From contig JAMYHL010000073.1 of NCBI GenBank assembly GCA_025531455.1, positions 124,001-188,000 of the forward strand: a stretch of DNA of 64,000 nucleotides, given 5' to 3'. The translations under genes and the position numbers were made by a program. The first letter of the stretch is position 1. The number at the start of each line of letters is the position of its first letter. This document shows, piece by piece, positions 44,527 to 56,482 of the stretch. The stretch comes from Apiotrichum sp. Y4204. Taxonomy: Eukaryota > Basidiomycota > Tremellomycetes > Trichosporonales > Trichosporonaceae. The notes beneath the pieces were generated by a model that saw nothing but the letters and a program-made list of their open reading frames with translations, did not search any database and was not told the DNA's origin.

Positions 44527-47500
44527 TTACATTTCGCCGGGCTTTACGCTCTCGGTGATTGCTAAAAATATCGTCAGAATCTGATGATGACATGGCATGA
44601 TGTGGAGAAACTCACCATCAATAATGTTATGCCAGTATTGAGTGGAGTTCACTTCGTGGCCAGCCAGAGATGGCCCCGTCGACCCTCCAGCAGTCGGAAA
44701 ACCACCTGCGATGGCAGAGAAGGGATCAACGCCAGTGACACCAAGAGTCGAGGTTCTGGCGAGGGGCGAGTAGTGTGCAGGATAACCACCGACTTCACCG
44801 GTGGCATGAGAAGAAGTCTCTGCTAAGTACCTGTCAAACAGAACTTGCACATGCTCGTCATCCCCAAGGTCTGATTTGGATGGTGGATCACGCCCTACAT
44901 TCTGAACACCATTCGCCGGTGGAGATGCAGGAGCGTCAGCTGATCCAGTCCGCGACATGCCGCGTGCAGGACCCCCTCTCTCAGACGACAGATTGTCCAG
45001 TGGGTGTGACGGAGAAGCAAGAGGCAAAGGAACGTCGTGCGGGGAGCGTTGAAGCCCCATTGCGCGTTTATACAGCGTGTTGATCTGGGGTCAGCACGAT
45101 GGCTGTTACGCTAACTTACGATTGCAGCATCGATTCTTGCACCACCCGCTTCAGTTTGCTCTACAGGGTGACGTTGCACGAAGTCGGATACTATTGGCTT
45201 CATGGAGGCCGCATGCTTTGACTTGGCGTCCACAAGCAGGCCGATACCAGCATACAGCGCGATAGTCTACAATCAGCATCCGAGTGCCACACAGGCCAAA
45301 GACAGTACGACTTACAGATTCGGGAATTGTGGTCGCAATATCTATCGCAAACTGTGGCAGCTCTCTGGGAACATTTTGATACTAGAAGTCAGAAAAACAG
45401 GCTGGAACAGGTAAAGTAGTGTACTCACAAGCTTGTGGCTTGCCACCGTGGCATCCCAAATCGCTCTGCGCGAGAGGGCATACCTTTCGCCACCGAGCTG
45501 CCTAAGGAACCAGGGCCGATGGAGAATGATCAAGAGTTGCAGAATCTCGGCGTGCAGATAGTGGCGATGCACAGGCAGATATTTATGATCTGAATGGTCA
45601 GCATTGTAAACTGAGCTGCGATCAGTACCCACACTTGTTTTGGGAAACATCGGGATCTTCAGACCGGAAATACGGCGGCAGGCTATCGCGAAAAGAAATC
45701 AGGTCCTTATGGGTAGACACCACATCAGCGTAGTCGTCCGACGGCGGATTGAATTTGTGGTTCAAGGTGATCATGCGGTTGACTATACCCGCCAGTTGCT
45801 TTCGCAAAATGGAAAACGTTGCGAGTGTTGGATCCGTAAGTGGTTTGGAAACTGCCGTGGGCGGCCTCCCGATAGCGCTGGCATCAACCAAGTCCTGCAA
45901 GTCCATGTTGCTGGGTAACGAGCTGACCAACGAGGAAGGGTCAATCGAGCGAGGCCGACCAGTGAGGCACGATAAAGTCGCTTCAGCGTGGCAGAGGTAC
46001 GCCCAAAGGCGCTTGCGGTACTCGCCGATGTAATCATCGATCCTGAGATGGGGACTCTCAAGATGAAGGCCCATGCTCATTGCCAAAGGTACAGCAGTTG
46101 TGAACATGAGCCATGCAGCCTTGAGGTGCTCCCGACCAACAAAGATGAGGTGTAACCCGATCTGAATGAAGTCAATACCGGATCCCACAGAATGGCTGAA
46201 TGACATGCCATGTCCAGCAGCAGGCCAGGGCTAGTGGACGAAGAAAAAATAGCGTGTAAAACTGTGCCCTATTACTTACCAGTATTCGTGCCTCAACAAG
46301 CTGAAGGTTCTCTGGATTCACTGCCGACGAAATGCCAACTGAGAAGTAGGCAGCCCAGCACAGCTTGATGCTCCGCTTCAGACGAATGTGCTCTTGTCCG
46401 GCCAATTCAGTTGGTGCGAACCGCATAGCCGTCGCAAGTACGGCCAGAACTAAAGGCAAACCAAGTACGGAAGATGTTCCCTCGCTCTGCGAAGCGTAGA
46501 CGGACTCGTAAGCTGCCAGTGTCAATCAAATACACACCGCGGAACGTTAAGAAAATTTCTCCCCAACAGAGGTTGACTCACCATGGCGGAACAACCGCTG
46601 GTCGATCGGATACTGTAGATGATTAACCTCCGCGAAGAAGAAGTCAACAAGTTTGTCGCTGAAATCCTTTGGCGGAAGATCCTGGGCAGATTTCTGAAGC
46701 TACTCAGATGTTAGCGACTGCAAATGGAATCGTTCAAGCCACATACTACAGGAACAGGACCCTCGTCGACAATGTTTTCCAGTTGTTCTCCGACCGTAGC
46801 ACTATAGTCGAGCCCGAGAGCTTGGCTCTGGCTATCGCCTTGCGGTCGAGAAGCATTCTGCACCCAAGATTCGCTGGACGTTCCCGATGAGCCTGACCGA
46901 GCATTAGTGCCCAGAGGATCCAGAGATGGACGGTGGGGCGGAGGTGATTTCGCCATAGGATGAACTGGGTGTTATCAGTGACGGTAATACAAGAAGAACA
47001 TCAATGAACAATATCACAAATCACTCACGTTGACGCCACTCGGCGAGAGCTGACGACGACTGAACGCCATCCACACAGTTCAGCAAGGCGTTCACCATTT
47101 TTTCAACCTTGCTAACACGGGCCGAGAGAGTTGGTGTGGGCTCGGAGCTACTGGGTGGCCTCTCCTCCGTCCCAGCAGTGGATGGTTTGCGATCCACAGG
47201 CTCCACTTTCACTTTTGAACGGGGAACGGAAGGAGATGTATTTTCCACCCCACTCGATGCCTGTGCCAGAGCCCGTTCCCTTGCTTCCGCAGACGAGATA
47301 CAAAGAGCCTCTACCTTTCGGCTCACGCAGTGCTGGCATGGCGTCTGGCGATTGCACTTTTGCTTGCGCTTCGCGCACTCGTTACAACTGAATGCCTGTC
47401 GGCGTTTCTTCTTGCGGGGTTGCTCTTCCTCACCGGAAGGTGCTGTATGCTTTGTGGCAGAGTACGAGCGGAAGATGGCGCAGGGCTTTCATCCATCATC

Positions 47501-48072
47501 GGCTCCGACCCGCCGCCAACTGGGCCCTCATCCCTCGGAACATCGCGGTGAAACGTGGGCACGGGCGGGCCTTCCCAGTGTCGAGGGGGATGATGACCGG
47601 AGAGCGGATGCCCTCCGCCAGGTGGTCCGCCCGATCCACCGCCGGGAAGGGGGGGATAGTCAGCCAAGCTTGGAAGCCGGTCAAAGCGGCGCGTGGGAGA
47701 CCGGGATATAGACGACGCCGGTGGGCTCCAACGGGACGATCCGCTGCGCAGCTCGTTGGCGGCTACGACGGGTGAACCTGCTGACCCTATTCCAGGAGGG
47801 GCAGTTCCGCGTGCCCCATTGCCCCATCCTGCTGGATCATGTCCGCCACCTCCAGGCGGCATGTCGCCACGACTGCCAACACCAATGCTCGGAGACGGGG
47901 GATAGTATCCACGAGGCACAGACATGCTTGGCGGAGGGAGACCATGCATGAACGAGGAGGAGCGTACCGGAGGTGGGGGTGGGAACCGATCTCGTTCACG
48001 CACTTCGCGGGCATATTCGCGCTCCCGCTCATACGCCCTTTCGCGTTCTCGTTCGTCGCGGTCTCGCTGCAT
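44527..48072 (-). CDS. Zn2Cys6 transcription factor with fungal middle homology domain
   Basis: DNA-binding regulator of unknown target. Eleven-exon model: 48072-47434, 47395-47029, 46964-46747, 46693-46582, 46512-46280, 46161-45633, 45589-45429, 45381-45316, 45266-45120, 45084-44616, 44561-44527; 991 aa. The N-terminus (MQRDRDERERERAYERERE) is a charged helix followed by a Pro/Gly/Ser-rich region. The zinc cluster is CNECAKRKQKCNRQTPCQHC plus a distal Cys (CX2CX6CX5CX2CX8C), then a short coiled-coil linker. The middle homology domain is recognisable from LVDFFFAEVNHLQYPIDQRLF, ARIL/IGLHLI, AAWLMFTTAVPLAMSMGLHLES and WAYLCHAEATLSCLTGRP to HAEILQLLIILHRPWF. The first junction is uncertain: the canonical 38-nt intron (47433-47396) removes a basic KKKRRQ that reads in frame with the zinc cluster (see findings). 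Exon 4 could start 6 nt earlier. No target genes are suggested by the context. Confidence 0.88.
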
Positions 48073-51000
48073 GTTGTGACTCGGCAGAGTGAGGAGTGGA
48101 ACAGATGGTAGACGGAATATGGATGCGCACGTGCCTTGGATGTAGGTGCGCTGCTGATTGCTGAGAAAGACTGTCGATCGTCTCTGTTGTTGGGGTCAGC
48201 ACATGAACAAATATCTCCAGGTGATTGTGGAATTGAGGATGCAGCAACATGCACTGTAGATCGCCTCGGAGCTCGGAGTTTGTATGTCGCACCTTGTGAT
48301 TCTGCACGGGAAGAGGCGGACGATGATCAGAGAACACCGAGACGAGATAGCCTCGAGTTCAGGTCGGGATAATCAATCAACCACTCAATCAGTCGTGGGC
48401 GAGCGAACGAAGATATAGTTGGGACGAGTGACGACCACCAGTATTCTGGAAACTGTGTTTTAAATCACAAGCAAGGGCGTCGAATGCCGGTCTATTGGTA
48501 TGTGTTTGCGACAGGCTTGGTTGCAGTAGCAGCAGCTGATCGACACCAACCCGGCGATGATAAGATCCACAAGACGCTACCACAAGACGCTAGCCGCGGT
48601 AAAACGCAAAGATAGATGTCGGTGTGTGCCTGTCCTTCACAATCGTCCACCAAGATCGCAAACTAGTCGCCCACTTCTCGATGGCGAGGACGATGGTTGC
48701 CGATGTGGGGAGTCTGAGGAGGGAGTCGATGGGAAATTCTATGCACACGCGTACGCAGGCCAATCCAGCAGAGATCGACTGGCGCGGGGTGCAAGAGCGT
48801 AGGGAATGATAATGATTGTGTTCGACTGACGGAGGGGAGGATAACGTCGGTGTGGGAATTAGAGTCGGGGCGGGGTGTGCAGGAGGAGGCATGTAATGAT
48901 GGGTAAGTGTACGGATGTTGTGAGGGAACCACGGTTCGTTCGGTGTACTGAACGGCTGAATGGATGAGGTGAAGAGGGGGGTCTGGAACGATCGCGTTTG
49001 GGCCGTGGGTGACCGGTGGGCGCGGGATGTCTGGTGAGCCTTAGTGCGGACGGAGGTCACTGCGCGATGGCGCCGAAGCCGAGAGCTAGAGGGCCGGCAG
49101 GTCGGCAGGTCGGCAGGACGGCAGGTCGGCCGGTAGATCGGTCGGTCGTTCGTTCGGTCGGCCAGCAGCCAACAGGGACTTGCACACGGGGAACCGGGGG
49201 AGTGCACGTCAGGTAGAGAGGTACCTTAACTGAGTCTTTGGAGGGAGGGAGCGAAGAAGCAGAGAGAGTCCGGCTGGTGCTGGTGATACAGACAGTCTGC
49301 GGTACTACTACTGCACTTGGGCATCCAGTTGAGCCTTGTGCGATGCGGGAGGAGACCGTGGGGCCTGAGTTTGGGAACCGGTTGTAGTAGTAGTTGCTAT
49401 TCACCGTTGTCCCGGCGGCCTCGGACGCAGTCTGCGCCGAATGAGAGTGGAAGGAACGGATGCTCGGCTTAGACTCGGGTGGCAGCGGCACAAAGTGCGA
49501 GTGGACACGGTATAGTTGGTCTAGTGTGCATCACAGACCAGGCAGTCAACTCAAAAGAGCACATCCAGTAGTACAACCAGTACAGAAATACCCATGCCGG
49601 CCGACCGCGCCGGCCGGCCGGAGCGGGGATGAGGGCATGAGGGGCATATGAGGGTGTGAGTGTGGGTGTGCATGTGCATATTGAGGCGCCATGGGCGGCT
49701 TACGGGTACATTCTAGGTTGGCTGGTAGGTTGGCTGCCAGGAGCAGAGGTGCAGCCGGTGGAGAGGTGCAGAAGCGGAGAGAGGAGAGAGGAGGAGGAGA
49801 AGAGTTTGATGGGCAGAGACACTGAAGGTTCGGGTGAGAGGCACGAACCCAGCCCAGATGAAAGGAACAACAGGACGACGGCATGCGGTAAATTGTAGCT
49901 CGTCCGTGGACGGAGCGGTCAGCTTTTTTGCATGCAAGCGCGGCGCACAAGCATGCTCAACAAAGCTCGCGCTCACACACAGGGTAAACAGGCGCGGCAC
50001 GAAACCGGCATGGACCGGTCGGGAGTTGGAAGCCGCCGCAAGCCGCCGCCGCCGCCACACGGGTTCAAGGGCGAGGTCGTGAGGGAGGGACGACAGAGAA
50101 GACGGACAGGGCACAGGAGCAGGGGCCAAGAGGAGCAAGCGCAGGACCAGAGAGATAGAGACGGCCATCGGGCGACCGCCGGGACGGGAGGGCGAGTACG
50201 AGAACACGGGGATTTTTTTTTGTTTTGTATTGCTTGGTTTTGTTTTCTTCTACACATCCCATATCTGTGCATCCTGTCAGCGATGCGCTGAAGCACTAGG
50301 ATGGATGGATACAAACAATGAGTATCTATGGACATTCTCCTGCGCGACGGTTGGTTGCTGTGCATCAAACGCCTGTGTTGTTGTGACATGGGCAAGCGCC
50401 CTACGAAGAAAGCCGAATCAGCGATCATGGCGCGCAGAGTTGACCGACCACGGGAACAACAGATGATAGCAGTAACCAACATACCATATAACCCCGAAAA
50501 CAGCCATGCTTGGCAGTATGACCTGAGGAGTAGAGCCTGTTGACATGTTGAGCACGCCGAACTGGGTGAACCGGGTACTGTGGCAAGCACATGGCACTGG
50601 CCACCCCATCCCGTCCCCCACCCTCCCCCCCCTCTTCCTCTTCTCTCTGGCCCTTGAACGCCCCGGCATCTCCGCGGCGCCGTGAACAAAGACAGGGATA
50701 ATGGTAAGAGCTCCCGCGCTGGGGGCTGGCCGAATGGACGGCTATCTCGGTCCTGGTTGGATGGTTTGGCCATTGGCATGCCATGCAATGGAGGAGGAAC
50801 CTGTGCATGCTGGCGCCATCTTTCAGGATTGGGTGCATTCGCACTGCTCGGTCCTGTTTATGTGGATCTTTGGTTCAGGGCCAGCACGGTCCAGCGGGTG
50901 GATTGTACCACATGCACTCTCGTGACCCTCGACCCCATGTACGATACAGGACAGGACGGTGTCTTGGCCATCAAAGCTACAACCGCTGCCTGTTGTTCCG

Positions 51001-54000
51001 GATAAACGTAACTGCTCCAGGGAGGAGGGGTGGTCGGGGGGGGCGAACGGAAACTGGAGGCTTGTCATGTGAAAGGCCTGGGTGCTGGCGGATTGGCGGA
51101 TATAGGGCCAGCAATGCACCAATGGCCATGCAGCCGCGGTTGGCTTGATATCGTAATGGCAGACCAGAGTATCAAACGCAACAGCCAGGAGTCGGTCAGA
51201 CCCACACGGACCACGGTTGTTTTTCTCATTGTCGAGTTCCCGCGAGCCAACGAAATGGACAGAAGATTCCGGAGGCAGAAAAGAATTCCCCGTTCAACCG
51301 ACAGGAACAGATCGAAAGAGACCATGTACAGTCTACAACCCTGGCTGTCTGGTGTGCGCGTGCGTGCGCGCGCGCTGCCTTTGACTGCCTTGCTCGCCTT
51401 ACCTCCCTTGCCAGCACGCGGGGAGCTCGAAGTTCCAGGTTCGATGGAGCTGGTCATTATCTCGCCCACCGTCTGAGGCATTTTACGTCCAGCATTAGAT
51501 CCCAGGACCCTGGTCGCGTCCATCGGTAGATCTCCCGATGCGCTAGTGGAGTGCACTAAGACAATGTGATCGTTCCAAGCATAGGAACAGCGCCGAGAGG
51601 AACAAAGTGGCGTCGACCGCACACGGGCTCAAAGGCCCCTCGGAGAGTCGATGCACAAGCTTCGGCACAGTTCGCTCGGATCTCGCCTTGACCGAGCCAG
51701 AGGTGCGGCCGAGGTTTGCAGAGAACAGGCACACATATTCCAGTTCATCAGGTGCCTTGTTCCGCCGACCAACAACCTCTCCTCTCGCACTCTCGCGTCC
51801 AGTCGTCATCGTGGGAGCCATTTATGAGCTTGCTGGTTTGTGGACTGTAGTGCGTACCGCATGCACACGGCTGCCGAAAGGAGCATGCAGTACGTTATTA
51901 TACGTGCGGCATGAACGTGATGAATTGAATCTAATCGTAAGGGCAGCACAACCAGGAGTGTTCCCCTGGTTACAAAGATTGGGTCGCATACGACATGATG
52001 GCATAATACGTCGCAGAATAGGAGAATAATAGCCGGTCCGACATTCTTAACCGATTGTCTGGACGGAACTAGCGGCAGCGGGGCGACGCCCGTACGCGCT
52101 GTATAAGATATTGGCCAAGAGAGTGGCCCCACAGTTCGTAAGGATCTAATGACACGCTTATGCGCTAGGTCACGATTGTGGCGGATCTACAGACCTGAGA
52201 AGGGCGCGCAGGGCGGCTATCATGTGGGACGTGCCACATCACGACAAGCCAATGTGATATCACACATCCTCTCGTTAGCACTGCGCGGTTGTATCGCTGC
52301 CTCAAACCCACCCGGCCACTTTGCCCCCATGCAGGAGAATAAGAGATAACACGCTAAGACCGACAAAATGACAACTTGCTAAAATGAAAATGCGGCAGGG
52401 TTTGAGATGCTAGGAAGCATATTGCAAGCGGGAGCCCGCTCCACGGCTCAGTGTCTTTCATGAGCCGCGGCGTATCGCAGGTGCACATCATCTTGCGTCA
52501 CGGCTCGGCAGGCAAGGGAGGGAGGAGGAGATCGACGGGTGTACGAAATGTGCTGCCTGGCGTAGTTGCGAGGCGGACGGCTGCACGGCTGACCAAGCCA
52601 CACCGCCGCCACACTGCCGCTCGGGTCAGATGTCAGTTTCTGCCGCCCCATCGGATGTGCTGGCGTGCCGCGAATGAGGGATGCACGAACTTGAGCACCG
52701 CGCGCCAAACAGCGTGAAACCCATCCTCCAAGTTCCCGTGGGCCAATCGTGGCCGCCAGATACGGGGGCCTAGCACCTCCCCCGCCCTGGGGTGCCACCA
52801 CGCCGAGTAACAAGGGGCGCTTGCGGGCTTGTCGCAGGTTGGAAGAGCTAGAGGAGGTATGTGGCACTCCTCACTCGACAACGCGGCCGTGGCGACCGAA
52901 CCACGAGGACTGTTGAGCAGCCATGCGCAGCCAACTTCAGATTTCGGGCCCTGGACAGCCGAGTTCTCACTATCGCACCGTCCTCGATTTTTCTCCCACA
53001 CGGCCAAATCGCTTCCAACAGCTGTGTGGCCCATGTTCCAACGTGGCACAGACAAATGTCGTCCTCGGAAACATCTTAACTGCCATTCAGCCGACCATGA
53101 CGATAAATCCGTTCAAACTATCCATTGAGACGCGAACAATGTTTTATTGTGGAGTCATATTAGGAGGAGATACATTCGGACAAGAGATGAAATGGTGTTT
53201 GAAGTCTGTGAATGTCTTTGGAGGCGGTTGTTTCGGGCGACGTGCTGATTGCGCTCCCCCGACGATGAGAACAACCTCGACCCGGGGAATTTCAAAGACA
53301 GTGCTGACCAAATGTCTCTATGCGGCAGCCAAGATTGCTCAGGTGTTGATAACGTCCTTGAGTGTAGCAAAAGAAGTTCACATCCATCAAAGGAACGGAA
53401 AGTGGTTCAAAGAGCGGAGAGTGGTTTCCGGCGCCATAAACCCCGTCTAATATTGTATAACAATAATGAGTAAAAAGCCCGTGGCGCGTAACAACTTTTA
53501 CGGCTGCCGCTGTGAGCGGGGATCACCACAAAATGGTCGTTGCGAAGAAGACGTCGATGGCTGCGAGCTGTCTGCATCGTGGATCACACGAACCGTAACC
53601 CCATGAGCGTGGTAAACTGGTGTGCTGCATTCTAGGTGTCTGGTTTGCAGATATCGTTGACCAAGTTAAAGCAGCCATGTCCTGTCCAGCTCGCGCTGGT
53701 CTTGGAAGTCGCAGGTATGCGCATTCGTGACAAGAAGGCTTTATCCAGGCGGAGACGGCAACCGGGAGAACCGGGAGATACTTCCAGAGGCCACTCGCAG
53801 ATACTAGTATGGGTCAAGGTCGTCACATGAAAGCAAGCAACCCCTACTAGTCCTGAGATTTACAGTAACACTGCAGCTCGATGGCTGACACATAGGTGTA
53901 GATATCGAGATTGACGTGTCAGATATTCGACGGTAGCGTGAGAAGGAACTCCGACCACACCAAGCACTCTGGCACTGCCGAAGCTGTCGATTGGGACGTG

Positions 54001-54837
54001 GATGGATTGTGGGCATAATAAAAATATATTGTTGCAGTACTGCAACGTCGTGTGATGTTCAGAGATGAGAGTTGGGGGACCGAGTGCAAGATGAGCGCCG
54101 GATTGGTGGCAACCGCCGATATCGACGTCTCGATCGTGGCAGCACCGAATATGGACGGGTGTCGACTCTCCTCGGCTCCACAACTGAAATGACTGCCGCC
54201 TCGAAGGTTCCCGGTACCCTCTAATTCCGGTCCACATCCTGTCGTGGCTCAACAAGAGGGATCGTTATTCTAAGCTGCCATCCGTTGGTTGCCGATGCCA
54301 ATCGAACCACGCGTCCACGCCAAATACAGCACCACGCTGGACCTGCCACCAATGACAACAGGACCTCTCGATCAAATGTCCTATTTTGGGTTTAGGTTTG
54401 GATAACAACGGCTCCCTTTTGTCTGCGAACCAGTCACGTTCCATTTCGGTACGGAGCCGTGTGAACATGGAGATGCCTGACGTTGCCAGCCCTGGCGGAG
54501 CCGGAGAATACAAGAGAACACAGGACGGGTTGTCATCATGCGGGGAAGGGCGAGCCGTCGACAGTGGTGCGGGTTACGTTGGGTTCTGGATCCCGTCGAC
54601 CCGTCTGCTCGCCACTTGGTTGTGCCTGTGTCACCTCACGGATGATATCAAACATGGGGTCGCATGCATACTGTTGGGTGTCCCAGGTTCGTCCCCGTCC
54701 AGGAGGATGCCGTAATGGGTTGGTACAAGGTTTGCTGACATGTTACTCCGCTAGCCACTACCTAAACTGCGATAATCAATACATCGTTCAACCCTGCTTC
54801 ATATCACAAACAGAAATGGACAGTCCGGTGCCACAAT
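48073..54837. other. 6.8 kb without a recognisable gene, upstream of the Zn2Cys6 factor
   Basis: Sequence from 48073 to about 50100 is pyrimidine-rich on the minus strand and probably contains a long leader of the transcription factor. It includes GGTCGGCA-type repeats (49092-49165) and a T-run at about 50213-50221. From 50100 to 54837 open frames are short and overlapping, with no motif. Nothing else identified. Confidence 0.5.
49092..49165. repeat. Degenerate GGTCGGCA/GGTC tandem repeat
   Basis: Roughly ten imperfect GC-rich units (GGCAGGTC, GGTCGGTC, GTTCGTTC). Possibly secondary-structure forming in the leader of the transcription factor. Confidence 0.75.
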
Positions 54838-55938
54838 CTATGCCCTTTCACCCTTCTCCCACTCCTGGGGTGTCTTCAGGCGAAGGCTCAGAGCGTGAAG
54901 CCCGGCGTCAAACTCGTCCTTGAGCAGGCCGTTGACAAGACGGTGACGGGCGATCTGGGTCTTCCCCGCGAACTCCTCCGATACAATGGCAACAGCGAAG
55001 TCTGTTTGATGTAGCCGTTGGTTTCGCAGCACGGGAAGTGTCGACGCGTCCGTTAATCCGAAAAAGTGCCCTCAACGATGAGAGGTCCGTAATGGCACAA
55101 TAAACCAGAATACATGGCCGAAATGGTCGAGAGGTGCGGCGTTTAGTTGTGAGAAATCGCACCCACGAAAATCGATAGACAGAGGCGAGAACCGATGATG
55201 AGTGACACACGAAAATCAGAACATGGCGTCGAGGACAGTAAATCAGATTATTGCGGCATCAGTATTGTTTCGACAGCAAATCAAGTGATCTGTTGCAACG
55301 ACTTACGGGTTTCACCCGATCCTCCACCGATGGCGCGCATCGGAGCATGGTGAGAGTGTTTGCTCGAGTCGTTCGAGATACGAATCAGCGTTGGCTTGAA
55401 TGCCTCAATGAGCTGAGAGTCATTAGCACAACCTCCTGTCTCAAGTGTTTGGATTTCGGACAGCGATCGCGATGAGCGCAACAACTTAACACGGTGCAAC
55501 CCGTAACCGACAAGCTGACCAAGTATCAAATGCCCGTGTTGCAAACATCGACCGCACCGCCATACCTGATGACTAGGTGTGCACCACTAATAGTGCAGCG
55601 GTGGGGAGCCCTGGGTGGCACAATTGTTCCCCTTTGCCCCACCGCAAATAACGGCTGGATGCTCACGGGTGGCGTTCACTCAACTACCCACCACTCTGCA
55701 AAACAACCCAGACCTTCTCCAAGTCTGAGGGAGGATTCATGCTCACCTTCTGCTGCATAGCCGTCTCGAGGGGGCCAGGGATGCGAACTGGAGTGCGTCC
55801 GGTCGACTCCGGAGAAGCTGTGGAAGCCATTCGCAAAGTAGTCGTCGGAGGAGCGGTGACAATAGGCGCGGTAGCGGGGCGGCGGAGGCTGTGGAGCCAG
55901 AAGCGCTTGAGCAGGGAAGGGGGACGCTGGGAAAGCAT
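54838..55938 (-). CDS. BOL1: BolA-like protein, probably mitochondrial
   Basis: BolA proteins work with monothiol glutaredoxins in iron-sulfur cluster trafficking; yeast Bol1 acts in mitochondria. Three exons: 55938-55747, 55412-55307, 55001-54838; 153 aa. The first exon encodes an Arg/Leu/Ser/Pro-rich presequence (MLSQRPPSLLKRFWLHSLRR), fitting a matrix protein, then GPLETAMQQK. Exon 2 gives LIEAFKPTLIRISNDSSKH and GGGSGET. Exon 3 starts by completing a conserved His (ETHFAVAIVS), followed by FAGK, ARHRLVNGLL and LHALSLRLKTPQEW, the BolA signature with the invariant C-terminal His. An internal Met (MASTASP) could start a shorter cytosolic form. Both introns are long for this region (334 and 305 nt). 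It is divergent from the DNAJC17 gene across about 540 bp. Confidence 0.93.
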
Positions 55939-56482
55939 TTGCCAAGCTGTTGAACTAGACACAATCGGGACGATCTGATCCCAGCGTTGTTGCAATGGAG
56001 TCGCCGAGATGCCGGAAGACTGAGCTCAACTTGATGAGTGGCGACGGGGACTGGGACAAGGACGTTGAGCAACAGACGAGACGAAGGTGGTTGAGCAACA
56101 CGAAGAATGCCTGAAGGGGAACAACGATGGCGCGGACCGGTGCATCGCCGAGCTCAGGAGGAGTGCTAAGCTCTTGGCCGTTGGCTGTTATCAGATTCCG
56201 GCTCGTGCCGGCTCGGACCAATCACGGACACGATTAATGCCCATCTCGCATGGCCGCGCATGGCCGCGCATGGCCTCCGCACTTGATTCACTCTAACATC
56301 ACGTGACCACAAAACAACCAAGGTACCCCACAGAAATGACACGTCACATAATTGTGTGCACATTGGGTGGCAAAACCGCCAACCAGCTTGTCAGGAGTTG
56401 TGTTTTCCCTATATCACTTCGAGAGTTATCATTGTCATCACACCATCGCCGTTCATCGTTGTCGTTTTCACCATCCGTCACA
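55939..56482. promoter_or_regulatory. Divergent promoter region of BOL1 and the DNAJC17-like gene
   Basis: Interval of 544 bp between two start codons on opposite strands. It contains three close GCATGGCC copies at about 56249-56275. No specific factor site is assigned. Confidence 0.55.

Noticed and set aside
47323..47430. Continuation of the N-terminal frame of the Zn2Cys6 gene past the zinc-cluster junction
   Set aside because: This frame ends within 40 codons in a stop and lacks homology, while the overlapping frame encodes the zinc cluster; it represents intron retention at most.
49973..50788. 271-residue minus-strand open frame
   Set aside because: No domain, odd Cys/Arg-rich composition, overlapping frames on the other strand; likely leader or intergenic.
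55180..55260. ATGATGA on the plus strand opposite BOL1 intron 2 as a C/D snoRNA C box
   Set aside because: No properly spaced D box and no terminal stem.
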